From: Ancrocorticia sp047602305 | GTDB taxonomy: Bacteria; Actinomycetota; Actinomycetes; Actinomycetales; Actinomycetaceae | Assembly: GCA_047602305.1 (NCBI GenBank) | Contig: JASGHO010000001.1 | Span: forward strand, 2,356,001 to 2,420,000 | Direction: 5' to 3' | DNA: 64,000 bases | Shown: positions 8,442-16,478 of the stretch, piece by piece | How the letters are laid out: each line of letters begins with the position of its first letter | Numbering within the stretch: position 1 is the first letter of the stretch | Notes under the pieces: generated by a model | Databases searched by the model: none | What the model was told of the DNA's origin: nothing | What the model saw: only the letters and a program-made list of their open reading frames with translations | Translations under genes and position numbers: made by a program

Positions 8442-9767
8442 CTAGTTTTTATCCTCAAGTTCGACCTGCCCGACTTCAGGGGACATCATGCCGAGAATAC
8501 GGTTGAGGTCCTCGATCGTTGCGAAGTCAATCTTGATGGTCCCCTTACGAACACCCATGTCCACCTTCACGCGAGTATCGAAGCGGTCCGTGAGGCGTCC
8601 CGAAAGGCTGCCAAGTTCAGGGGCATATCGCTTTGTACGGCGCCGGCGTGCCGGGAGTGTCTGCGGCTCGTCACCCATCGCCACGAGTTCTTCAACCTGG
8701 CGAACAGAGAGACTCTCAGCCACGATGCGCTGTGCTACACGTTCCATGGCTGCGGCATCTGCCAAGCCGAGGAGTGCCCGAGCATGACCGGCGGATAGCA
8801 CACCCGCAGCCACTCGCCGCTGGACGAGCGGAGGAAGCTTGAGCAGGCGAAGCGTGTTGGTGATTTGTGGACGGGACCTGGCAATGCGGCGAGCCAGTTC
8901 TTCCTGCGTGCACTTGAAGTCCTCGAGAAGCTGCTGATAGGCAGCGGCTTCTTCAAGAGGGTTGAGCTGTGCACGGTGAAGGTTCTCAAGGAGGGCGTCC
9001 CTGAGCAGATCCTCGTCTGCGGTGCGGCGAACGATCGCGGGGATGGTCTCACTGCCAGCCCGCTGGGATGCGCGTAGGCGCCTCTCGCCCATGATGAGCT
9101 CATACCGAGCCTCCGGGAACTCGGCGATGGGCTCCGACAGCGGCCGGACAATGACAGGCTGGAGAACTCCCACTTCCCTAATGGAAGCAGCAAGTTCTTC
9201 GAGCTCGTCCTCATCGAAGATCGTGCGTGGCTGGCGCTGATTCGGAACGATCGATTCAACCGGAAGTTCCGCGTAGGTTGCTCCGGGCACCGCGACCAAT
9301 CCGTCGTCGGCCGGTTCTTCGGTAGTCAGTTCAGAAGCCGGCTCGGGGATTACCGAGGTGGACTCATCTTGTTCCTGCGTCGGTTCGTCCTCGACTACAC
9401 CAGCATCCTCAGCAACGGGTGTGGCCTCTGCTTCGGCCTGGACCGCCGTGGCGGTTTCACTGGAGTCCACTGCCGGAGTCTTCTCGACATCCGCGACGGG
9501 CTCGCTGACGATATCGGCCGTGTCTGCGGGAGTTTCCGATGCCTCGACAGCAAGAGTATTCACCTTCTGCTTCGCCCGCTGTTTCTCCTTACTCGGAGGC
9601 GCCGGAGTCACAACATCTTCGGCGGCTGTCTCTGTGGTGGGAGCGGGATCCGGGGCGGAAGGGCCGCCTCCAAAAAAGACGTCAAAGGGGCGATCCTTCG
9701 ACTCGCGCTGGTTGTCGGGAATGAGTGCACCAATTCCGCGACCGAGGCCTCTGCGGCGCTCTGCCAT
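8442..9767 (-). CDS. parB: Chromosome partitioning protein ParB with long acidic linker
   Basis: 441 residues, against about 300-350 for most actinobacterial ParB proteins. Order: basic leader MAERRRGLGRGIGALIP (the ParA-contact segment), an acidic Ala/Thr/Glu/Pro-rich linker of about 130 residues (36-165), the CTPase/N domain from ELPVESIVPNQRQPR with nucleotide-binding motifs GERRLRAS (227-234) and ENLHRAQLNP (261-270), the HTH region around 285-312 that reads parS, and a C-terminal dimerisation part (VDMGVRKGTIKIDF). It binds the parS array that starts 1.1 kb away and slides as a CTP-dependent clamp. It is the second gene of the parA-parB operon with a 12-bp gap. Confidence 0.97.
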   Translation of the reverse strand: MAERRRGLGRGIGALIPDNQRESKDRPFDVFFGGGPSAPDPAPTTETAAEDVVTPAPPSKEKQRAKQKVNTLAVEASETPADTADIVSEPVADVEKTPAVDSSETATAVQAEAEATPVAEDAGVVEDEPTQEQDESTSVIPEPASELTTEEPADDGLVAVPGATYAELPVESIVPNQRQPRTIFDEDELEELAASIREVGVLQPVIVRPLSEPIAEFPEARYELIMGERRLRASQRAGSETIPAIVRRTADEDLLRDALLENLHRAQLNPLEEAAAYQQLLEDFKCTQEELARRIARSRPQITNTLRLLKLPPLVQRRVAAGVLSAGHARALLGLADAAAMERVAQRIVAESLSVRQVEELVAMGDEPQTLPARRRRTKRYAPELGSLSGRLTDRFDTRVKVDMGVRKGTIKIDFATIEDLNRILGMMSPEVGQVELEDKN

Positions 9768-9779
9768 ATGTCATTCTCC

Positions 9780-10733
9780 TTAGTTGGCGCGATTAGCCAG
9801 TTCGTGCGCAGCTGCCATGTAGGCAATTGCGCCACTCGAGCGAGGGGCGTAGGTAATGACGGTCTCGCCGTACGACGGCGACTCCGCGATCCGTACCGAG
9901 CGAGGAATCTCTGTTTCGAGGGTCTGCTTGGGGAAGTAGTCACGCACGTTCTGGGCAACTTCACCACTGAGATTCGTGTTCCTGGCAAACATCGTCAGCA
10001 GGATTGTGCTGATCTCGAGGTTAGGGTTGGCCGTGGATCGAGCACCCTCGATCGTCCTCAAGAGTTGCGTCAAGCCTTCGAGAGCATAGTACTCGGCCTG
10101 CACGGGGATAAGGACTTCGTGCGCGGCGATAAGGGCGTTGATCGGCAGTAGAGACATGCTCGGAGGGCAGTCAATGAGGACGTAATCCATCCGAGTACCA
10201 TGTTCTTCCAGGACCTCCAGGCAGTCGTTGAGGACGTCTCGGAGCCTCGTGCGGCGATCTGCTTCATCAGCAAGTTCAACATCAACCAACGCCAGGTCAA
10301 TGTTCGAGGGGGCGATATAGAGATTGGGAAGCTTCTCGGTGGGACGCAGGATCGAAAGAAGTGGCTGCCTCTTGAGCAGGACATCATAGAGAGACGGAAG
10401 GCCTTCACGCTCGTGCACACCAAGTGCGGTGGACGCGTTACCCTGCGGGTCGTCGTCGACAACAAGTACCCGCAAGCCTCCCTTAGCGAGGGCGGCCGCA
10501 AGATTGACGGTGGACGTCGTCTTACCAACACCACCCTTCTGATTCGCAACCGCAATAATTCGCGTCTGGGACGGCTTCTTAAACTCGGAATCCCCTATCG
10601 CGGCGAGGCGCTTCATATCCTCAGCCAGGGCTGCTGCCAGCGGTGAGCCTTCATCAGCAAACCGGTCCCAGTCGTTAGCGGAGGTTGAAGCCGCTTCGTT
10701 ACCGGGCCGTACCATCTTCCTTGGGTCGCTCAT
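9780..10733 (-). CDS. parA: Chromosome partitioning ATPase ParA
   Basis: 317 residues, Soj-type ParA. A polar N-terminal extension of about 57 residues precedes the deviant Walker A motif QKGGVGKTT (signature lysine K66, K71), Walker A' VVDDDPQGNASTALG and Walker B DYVLIDCPPS. It forms the nucleoid-bound ATP gradient that moves ParB-parS complexes. The gene is transcribed leftward with parB. In most actinobacteria it directly follows rsmG; here 2.7 kb of parS repeats separate them. Two perfect parS sites at 10853 and 10906 lie 120-190 bp before its start, so ParB may repress the operon. Confidence 0.97.
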   Translation of the reverse strand: MSDPRKMVRPGNEAASTSANDWDRFADEGSPLAAALAEDMKRLAAIGDSEFKKPSQTRIIAVANQKGGVGKTTSTVNLAAALAKGGLRVLVVDDDPQGNASTALGVHEREGLPSLYDVLLKRQPLLSILRPTEKLPNLYIAPSNIDLALVDVELADEADRRTRLRDVLNDCLEVLEEHGTRMDYVLIDCPPSMSLLPINALIAAHEVLIPVQAEYYALEGLTQLLRTIEGARSTANPNLEISTILLTMFARNTNLSGEVAQNVRDYFPKQTLETEIPRSVRIAESPSYGETVITYAPRSSGAIAYMAAAHELANRAN

Positions 10734-11031
10734 ATCGCCCTTTCTCCATGTCCTCCACTAGTGTACCTACCCGTTCCGGGACCTGGGCAGAAGGCGCGGC
10801 AATACATGAAGGAAGTATTGGAATTCATCTCAAACGGCAGCAAGTTTAGCCATGTTTCACGTGAAACACCGGAGAGAACAAGAGCCTAAGGTTGGGGATC
10901 CCACTTGTTTCACGTGAAACATATACGACGGCAGTAGCTGAATCGGCAGTTCTGGCTCTCAACCTCACCTGCAAATATGTTTCACAATGGGAAGTAGTTC
11001 TCGCTTCACGACCCATGTTTCACATGAAACA

Positions 11032-11140
11032 TGTGCTAGAGAAAGCAGGCGGAACGAGAGTTTCAGCTCTCTACGTCGCGTGCGAAGAAAGTTTAGTTGG
11101 AGGTACTTGGCACTCCACCGCCTATGTTTCACGTGAAACA
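11032..11140. repeat. Class alpha unit of the parS array (about 110 bp)
   Basis: 109-bp unit ending in a perfect parS; related units are 10922-11031 and 11560-11669, both 110 bp. All share GGCAG or GCAGG, then CTCTC about 30 bp in, a GTGCAA/GTGCGA segment and a terminal parS (CACATG core in the two related copies). The length is twice that of the class beta unit, and 10922-11031 still carries a decayed internal half-site at 10978. Confidence 0.8.
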
Positions 11141-11194
11141 GCTCGGCAACAGTGAATGATTGAGGACGCATTCGCACATGTTTCACGTGAAACA
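11141..11194. repeat. Class beta unit of the parS array (54 bp)
   Basis: A 54-bp unit with core CAACAGTG, TTGAGGACGC, TTCGCA and ending in parS. Further copies are 11195-11248, 11506-11559, 11911-11965 (55 bp) and 12096-12149. The spacers are themselves conserved (for example CAACAGTGA recurs at the same offset), so the array grew by duplication of spacer plus site, not by isolated site gain. Confidence 0.85.
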
Positions 11195-11248
11195 TGTTTG
11201 GTAACAGTGATGGTTGAGGGCGTGTTTGCCGATGTTTCACGTGAAACA

Positions 11249-11376
11249 TTTCCACTGACACTGGCGTGCATCTACCTGCAAACCGACCCAACATGGTCAA
11301 CCAAAGACTTTGCGGCATATGGCGATTCGTTCCCCACCCGCTACCTCCACTCGAACCATGCGTTTCACGTGAAACA
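11249..11376. repeat. Class gamma unit of the parS array (128-130 bp)
   Basis: 128-bp unit beginning TTTCCACTG and ending in parS. Others are 11377-11505 (129 bp, CATATG core), 11781-11910 (130 bp, decayed site) and 11966-12095 (130 bp, two mismatches). The last two are clearly duplicates: both start TATCCAGCTA and share CGCAACGA, TTCAATTCCG/TTCAGTTCCG and ACCGCCACACTA. Together with the following class beta unit they form a 184-185 bp duplication, 11781-11965 and 11966-12149. Confidence 0.82.
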
Positions 11377-12873
11377 TCTCCAGCGACATGGTCGTATATC
11401 TACTTATGCGCCGCTACAACAGGATCAAATTGGAGGTTTTGCGAGATGTAGCGACCCGTTTCCGAGTCAGGACTTTCGCGCGAACCGAGCGTTTCATATG
11501 AAACAGCTCGTCAACAGTGAGTGCTTGAGGACGCGTTCGCATATGTTTCACGTGAAACATATGGTAGCGAAGGCAGAGGGAACCACGGTTTTGGCTCTCT
11601 ACTTCGCGTGCAAAACAAGTCTAGTGAGAAGTAGTTTGGTGCTTCATCGTCTATGTTTCACATGAAACATTTGTAGCCGAAGTATTAGAAAAGCAATGTT
11701 GTCACCAACGGACACATGCGTGAAATGCATTTGGGAACAGGGAGCCGCCGGTACTCCAAGGGGATGTTTCACGTGAAACATATCCAGCTACACAACCAAC
11801 CTCTACAAGTGCCGCCCCGCAACGACTTCAATTCCGACTTGTTTAGCGACACAGATCTCTCAACAACCTACATAGAACCGCCACACTAGGCTCAAGTCTG
11901 ACGTGAAATAGGTTCAGCAACAGTACACACTTAGACATGTAGTCGTGCATGTTTCACGTGAAACATATCCAGCTATACGATCGGCATCTACAGGCACACT
12001 CCGCAACGAGTTCAGTTCCGCCCTGCCCAGCGACAAAGATCGATCAACAACCCGGTCAGAAACCGCCACACTACGATCGAGTTTGACGTGAAACATGTTC
12101 AGCGCAGTGCTTACTCAAACATATAGTCGTGGATGTTTCACGTGAAACATCGAGACTGGCGAGTGACAACCTGCTGGCTCAAGTTGATGTTTCACGTAGG
12201 ATACACGCAGCAATATGAGACGAGAGTCTGATTAACGCATTTGTCTCACGCGAGACTGCGAGCAGCCAAAGTGGTGAAAGCAGGAGGTGCTCCCACCTTA
12301 AAGATAGAGCAGGTCTCGTAGAAAGCAATCGGCGGTCGGCGGTCAATGTTTCACGTGAAACGTGTTGAATTACTTAGCAGCGATCTACGTAGTCGCCCCA
12401 CCAACTAGAAAGACTTGGGCCCTCATTTGGATCCCGACACCTACAATGTCGAACTGAAACCGCAAGAGTAAGGAACCGTTTCACGAGAAACATTGCCCTG
12501 CGATACAACAAGAAATCTCAAAGAACGGCTCACTACGCGGAATCCACATAACCACTGCCTCTATCAGCTTACGAACCGCCATCCAAAACAAAGCTACAAA
12601 TACCTGGTACCAGCCCCAATGTTTCACGTGAAACATAGAGATGTGAGCAAGGCACACCTACATCGGTACATACATCAATTGGAACAAGTCGGGCTACTCA
12701 CTCCGTCCAAATCGCCGCAAGATCCATTTGGAACTACGATTCCAAGTGGTTGTTTCACCTGAACGTATGGTCTTCAACAGGGCAAGAAGGTTGGTCTAAA
12801 TTCCAGTACGCGACAAGCGCTTCCAACATTACGAAGTAGTGAGAAGGCAGGCCTAAATGTTTCACGTGAAACA

Positions 12874-13480
12874 ATGAGGATCACACGAGCATTATTTCCA
12901 AAGTTTCGCCGGTACGCCAGCGGCAAGTACCCCAATAAGACGAGTACTCCAATAGATTTCCACTTCATGTCGGAGCACTGCCCGCGCAGTAATCCCTATC
13001 CGATAGGGATGAGGGTGCTAGCAGAAAACTTCCACTTGTAGTCAGAAAGTCGGGTGCGTATAGGGAAACGATAGTCGCCAACTCTCCGAACACAATTCAA
13101 CAACCGCATCCAACTACGAACTACACAACAAGCTGCGACTCCAGTTAACCTCCAGCGCGCAGTGACAAACTCCTGCTCGAGCGTCATTCTGATGCATCAA
13201 CGTCGTTCCGACACACCACATCAATAATCGAACAATTGTTCTCTTGCTGACGTATCTACCCCGCTGGGCTTCGGGCCGCTCGAGGAAGACCTCCAGGGAA
13301 CGATCCACCGCCGATTGACCACGGCCCAGCATCGATCCAGTGCGAAATTGACCGAATCTTTAATCTCTCGGGACAAGATCACACCGAAATAATCCGCAAC
13401 CAAAGGAATTAACACGGACCAACGAACGAGGTCCGTGCATACCACCTGACACCCTGGCAGCGGTAACACGCAACAACCGG
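12874..13480. other. Gene-free region between the parS array and rsmG
   Basis: About 600 bp without a supportable gene and without recognisable parS. It contains a 19-bp palindrome, ATCCCTATCCGATAGGGAT at 12992-13010, and the rsmG terminator-like hairpin near its right end. Base composition is less GC-rich than the flanking genes. It may be decayed array or spacer. Confidence 0.5.
13413..13437 (-). terminator. Hairpin downstream of rsmG
   Basis: CACGGACC at 13413-13420 pairs perfectly with GGTCCGTG at 13430-13437 over a 9-nt loop, 44 bp past the rsmG stop. On the transcribed strand it is followed by TTAATTCCTTT, a weak U-rich tract, so it plausibly ends rsmG transcription before the parS array. 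Confidence 0.6.
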
Positions 13481-14110
13481 TTACTTCTTCTTCACCACAA
13501 GCACACGCGTCTCTTCGTCGCAGCCGAAGGGCGTCACCACGTGGACGTCTGCGAACTCGGCCTTGTACTTGCGCAGTTGCGTCACGGCGGCGTCGATCTC
13601 GTCGTCGACCTTAATGCCCTTCAACGCGACCATCGAGCCACCCTTGCGCAGCAGTGGCATCGTCCACGGCAGCAGCTTCTTGAGTGCCGCAACTGCTCGC
13701 GACGTCACGATGTCGGCGGAATAGCTCCCGACGAATTCCTCGGCGCGGCCGAGCTTCACGCTCACGTTGGTCAGCTCGAGTTCCGCGATTGCATCCAGAA
13801 GCCACTCGCAGCGCCTCTCCATGGAGTCAATCAGCGTGACCTTGCAATCCGGCCGGCAGATCGCGATAACGAGGCCGGGGAACCCCGCCCCGGAGCCAAC
13901 GTCGCCAACGCTCGCACCCTGCGGAATGAACTCCAGGACGGCTGTCGAGTTGAGAATATGGCGCGACCACAGCCGGTCAAGCTCACGCGGGCCCACCAAG
14001 CCGCGCTTCTCGCCCTCTCGGACAATCATGTCCGCAAACTGTACAAGCTTCGGCCAAGCCTCACCGAAATGCTCGGCTCCACCTGACGGAGCTGATTCGA
14101 CTGGAGTCAT
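13481..14110 (-). CDS. rsmG: 16S rRNA (guanine527-N7)-methyltransferase
   Basis: 209 residues, standard size for RsmG/GidB. The S-adenosylmethionine site is seen as VGDVGSGAGFPGLVIAI, with RHILNSTAVLEF before it and DIVTSRAVAALKKLLPW after it, both family hallmarks. It methylates N7 of G527 in the 530 loop of 16S rRNA; loss gives low-level streptomycin resistance in other bacteria. The gene sits in the conserved rpmH-to-parB block but is separated from jag by a strong hairpin and from parA by the parS array. Confidence 0.95.
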   Translation of the reverse strand: MTPVESAPSGGAEHFGEAWPKLVQFADMIVREGEKRGLVGPRELDRLWSRHILNSTAVLEFIPQGASVGDVGSGAGFPGLVIAICRPDCKVTLIDSMERRCEWLLDAIAELELTNVSVKLGRAEEFVGSYSADIVTSRAVAALKKLLPWTMPLLRKGGSMVALKGIKVDDEIDAAVTQLRKYKAEFADVHVVTPFGCDEETRVLVVKKK

Positions 14111-14230
14111 TCTTCCCCCTTGATTATTGCCCGGTGATGTTAGGGCGGGTCTGCCTATTCTCTGTCCTACTACGCGGCGGCGTGCGGGCGTCTCGCTACG
14201 GAATGGAGCAAGGAGACGTACCCAAAGCCG

Positions 14231-14263
14231 GAGGCGCCCACAGAATCCCTCTGCGGGCGCCTC
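14231..14263 (-). terminator. GC-rich stem-loop after jag
   Basis: GAGGCGCCC at 14231-14239 pairs with GGGCGCCTC at 14255-14263, and the stem continues inward with CAGA/TCTG after one mismatch. It lies about 40 bp downstream of the jag stop on the minus strand, without a clear U-tract. The remainder of 14111-14301 is featureless. Confidence 0.6.
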
Positions 14264-14301
14264 CTCACCTACACAAGCTGCGCTAGAAGCTGTGCCTCAA
14301 A

Positions 14302-14919
14302 CTACGCCTCGTCGGCAACCGACTCGTCAGCAGTATCAGCAGACGCCGCACTCTCCGACAGGTCAGCACTCTCGGCGCTCTGCGCACTCTCGCCTGCGGC
14401 ACCGCTGGCGCCGTCGTCGTCGGCCGGCTTGATAATCACGTGACGGTTCGGGCCCACGCCCTCCGAGTCGGAGATGAGGCCAGCTGCGGCCACGATGTCG
14501 TGGACGACCTTACGCTCGAACGGGTTCATCGGATCCAGGGCGATCTCATCGCCGGTCTCCAACACGTCAGCAACCGCTTCCTTGGCGATCTCAGCGATCT
14601 CGGCGCGGTGGTTCTTACGGAACTCCGCAATGTCGAGCATGAGGCGGCTACGCTCGCCAGTCTGGCTCTGAACGGCCAGGCGGGTGAGCTCCTGCAGGGC
14701 ATCCAGAACCTCGCCATCGCGCCCGATGAGGCGCTTGAGGCGGCGGTCAGCCACGCCTTCGGAAACAATTGCGAGAGAAGCGCGGTCGGCCTCCACGGAA
14801 ATCTCGATATCTCCATCAAGGTCGGCGATGTCGAGCAACTCTTCCAAGTAATCCGCGGCGATATCGCCTTCCTCATCCAGGCGCTTGATCAACGCGGCCT
14901 TGTCAGTGGTTTCACTCAT
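14302..14919 (-). CDS. jag: KH-R3H RNA-binding protein (Jag/KhpB)
   Basis: 205 residues. A KH domain occupies about residues 30-100 with the loop LIGRDGEVLDALQELTRLA, and an R3H domain about 105-165 (RAEIAEIAKEAVADVL, NPFERKVVHDIVA, NRHVIIKP). The N-terminal Jag domain of Bacillus-type proteins is absent, as usual in actinobacteria. The last 40 residues are an acidic Ser/Ala/Asp-rich tail. KhpB-type proteins bind RNA and affect cell shape and division. It follows yidC, as in most Gram-positives, but a hairpin and a minisatellite lie between them. Confidence 0.92.
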   Translation of the reverse strand: MSETTDKAALIKRLDEEGDIAADYLEELLDIADLDGDIEISVEADRASLAIVSEGVADRRLKRLIGRDGEVLDALQELTRLAVQSQTGERSRLMLDIAEFRKNHRAEIAEIAKEAVADVLETGDEIALDPMNPFERKVVHDIVAAAGLISDSEGVGPNRHVIIKPADDDGASGAAGESAQSAESADLSESAASADTADESVADEA

Positions 14920-15025
14920 GAAAACTCCTTGTGTCTACCCGGCTCACCATCTCGGCTACGGCCCTTCCCGCCCGATTTTCGTTTCCGGTTCCAATATGAA
15001 AAATAATGAAAAACTGAGGTTTGCG

Positions 15026-15100
15026 CGGTTCCGGTCCACGCAGTTCCGGTCCACGCGGTTCCGGTCCACGGGATTCCGGTCCCCGGGATTCCGCACCACC
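15026..15100. repeat. Minisatellite: five 15-bp units
   Basis: Tandem units CGGTTCCGGTCCACG, CAGTTCCGGTCCACG, CGGTTCCGGTCCACG, GGATTCCGGTCCCCG and GGATTCCGCACCACC run end to end between yidC and jag. They are non-coding on the strand of both genes. Copy number could vary between strains. Confidence 0.88.
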
Positions 15101-15135
15101 CGCCGCAGTCCCGCACGGCTAGATCCAGCCGGTAC

Positions 15136-15170
15136 GTTCTGGCGTGCAGTCCTACCAAACACGCCAGAAC
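15136..15170 (-). terminator. Stem-loop downstream of yidC
   Basis: GTTCTGGCGTG at 15136-15146 pairs perfectly with its complement at 15160-15170 over a 13-nt loop, 18 bp after the yidC stop. No U-tract follows, so it may be an RNA-stabilising or attenuating hairpin instead of a full terminator. Confidence 0.6.
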
Positions 15171-15187
15171 ATACGAGCTAGAACAGA

Positions 15188-16381
15188 CTAGAAGTTACGC
15201 TTCTTCTTGTTCTGCTGAGCCTTCTTCTGCCGTTCCTGCTGCTTGGCTCGGGAACGAGCACGCTCGGCCTGGCGGCGTTCGTAGCGCTTGCGGGCGCGTT
15301 CGGCGTCGGTCAAACCATCCTTGCCGATCGCTTCGCCGTTCTCGTTGACGTTCTCGTCGTCGGCCTCGTCTGCGGAATCGGCGCCCACCAGAGCGGCATC
15401 CTGCGGCTTGATTCCGGCCTTCTTGGCACGCTCCTTGCCAACGGGCTGCTGGCGCTGACCGGTGCTACGAGCCATGTCCTCGGCTTCGAGTTCTGCGATC
15501 TCCTCGGCGGAGAGTCCCTTGCGCTCACGCTTCTTGCGCAGGCGCTCCTCGCGGTCGCGGTAGGCCTGCGAGCCGGGGGTGGGGTTGTTGCGGATGAACC
15601 AGGTCTGCTGACCGATGTTCCAGATGTTGCCGGCGCCCCAGTAAACGAGCACACCGATCTGGAAGGCGACGCCGGAGAACAGGTAGATGAAGGGCATGCC
15701 GTACAGCATGTACTTCTGGGTCTTGAAGGCCGGGTTGTCGGGATCCATGGCCGAATCGGGCATGTTCTTCATCGTCAGCTGCTTCTGCGTGTAGAACATG
15801 GACACGGCCATGAAGATCACGAGAACAGCGGCGACGACGCGCACGGCCACCGCATGCCCCGGGTCACCGGGATCAGTGAACGACGCCGAGAGCGGCGCAC
15901 CAAAGAACTTGGAGGCGAGGAAGTCCTCGGCAATGTGTTGGTCGATCGGTCCGAGGCTCGCCCGACCATAGGTGCCCTCAGCAAGAAGCGGGAACGCGTA
16001 CAGCACGCGGAAGAGAGAGAACAGGATCGGCATCTGCACAAGAAGAGGCATGCACGAGGCGAATGGTGAGGTGCCGTGCTTGCGGTACAGGGCCTGCATC
16101 TCTTCCTGCTGGCGCTGCTGGGACACCTGGTCGCGCTTGCCCTTGTACTTCTTCTGGATCTTCTGGATCTCAGGCTGAAGCACCTGGGTCTGGCGCATGG
16201 CCATGATCTGCTTGTTGTACAGCGGCAGGATGACGATTCGCACCACGATGGTCAGGCCGATGATGGCCAGAACCCAAGCGGTGCCCGCACCTCCGGCCAT
16301 GCCGAGCATGGTCAGGCCCTCGTGAATACCGTACATGACCCAGGAAACGAGCCACATAATCGGAAACAGTACTGTATCCAT
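15188..16381 (-). CDS. yidC: Membrane protein insertase YidC
   Basis: 397 residues from the ATG at 16381, which has an AAAGAGA Shine-Dalgarno-like stretch about 11 bp upstream. Hydrophobic segments fit the five-helix Gram-positive YidC: MDTVLFPIMWLVSWV, TAWVLAIIGLTIVVRIVILP, the CMPLLVQMPILFSLFRVL segment, AVAVRVVAAVLVIFMAV and the last pair near YMLYGMPFIYLFSGVAF. The conserved positive residue is the Arg in IVVRIVILP. The C-terminal tail of about 120 residues is very basic and coiled-coil-like, consistent with ribosome binding. It inserts membrane proteins with or without SecYEG. It follows yidD at a 97-bp gap. Confidence 0.95.
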   Translation of the reverse strand: MDTVLFPIMWLVSWVMYGIHEGLTMLGMAGGAGTAWVLAIIGLTIVVRIVILPLYNKQIMAMRQTQVLQPEIQKIQKKYKGKRDQVSQQRQQEEMQALYRKHGTSPFASCMPLLVQMPILFSLFRVLYAFPLLAEGTYGRASLGPIDQHIAEDFLASKFFGAPLSASFTDPGDPGHAVAVRVVAAVLVIFMAVSMFYTQKQLTMKNMPDSAMDPDNPAFKTQKYMLYGMPFIYLFSGVAFQIGVLVYWGAGNIWNIGQQTWFIRNNPTPGSQAYRDREERLRKKRERKGLSAEEIAELEAEDMARSTGQRQQPVGKERAKKAGIKPQDAALVGADSADEADDENVNENGEAIGKDGLTDAERARKRYERRQAERARSRAKQQERQKKAQQNKKKRNF

Positions 16382-16478
16382 AACGGATTTATTCTCTTTC
16401 AGTTGCAGCGGACCGGACGCCCGCACGTCTTGCTTTAGTTAGATCTGCCGCCTTAGCCTCGCTGGCCTGGCAGATAAC

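Larger units (their letters stand above)
10853..12873. repeat. parS: Dense parS centromere array (11 perfect sites)
   Basis: Perfect TGTTTCACGTGAAACA palindromes start at 10853, 10906, 11125, 11179, 11233, 11544, 11765, 11950, 12134, 12620 and 12858. One-mismatch sites start at 11016 and 11654 (CACATG core), 11361 and 12347. Two-mismatch sites start at 12080 and 12477; 11490 has a symmetric CATATG core with three mismatches. Decayed sites or half-sites are at 10978, 11895, 12188, 12242 and 12751. ParB loads at parS and spreads to form the partition complex that ParA moves. The stretch 10734-13480 has no supportable gene: short open frames in it are built from the palindromes and lack ribosome binding sites. 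Spacing is often 53-55 bp or multiples. Confidence 0.97.

Noticed and set aside
11156..11665. Open frames within the parS array, such as this 169-codon one
   Set aside because: Built from parS palindromes (FHVKH-like repeats on either strand), no ribosome binding site, no homology.
10853..12873. The array as a CRISPR locus
   Set aside because: The 16-bp repeat is a perfect palindrome identical to parS, intervals are unequal, spacers are themselves repeated, and no cas gene is near.
13403..13418. AAGGAATTAACACGGA also found at 19832-19847 in oriC
   Set aside because: One shared 16-mer in 64 kb is not far from chance and no function is evident at either place.
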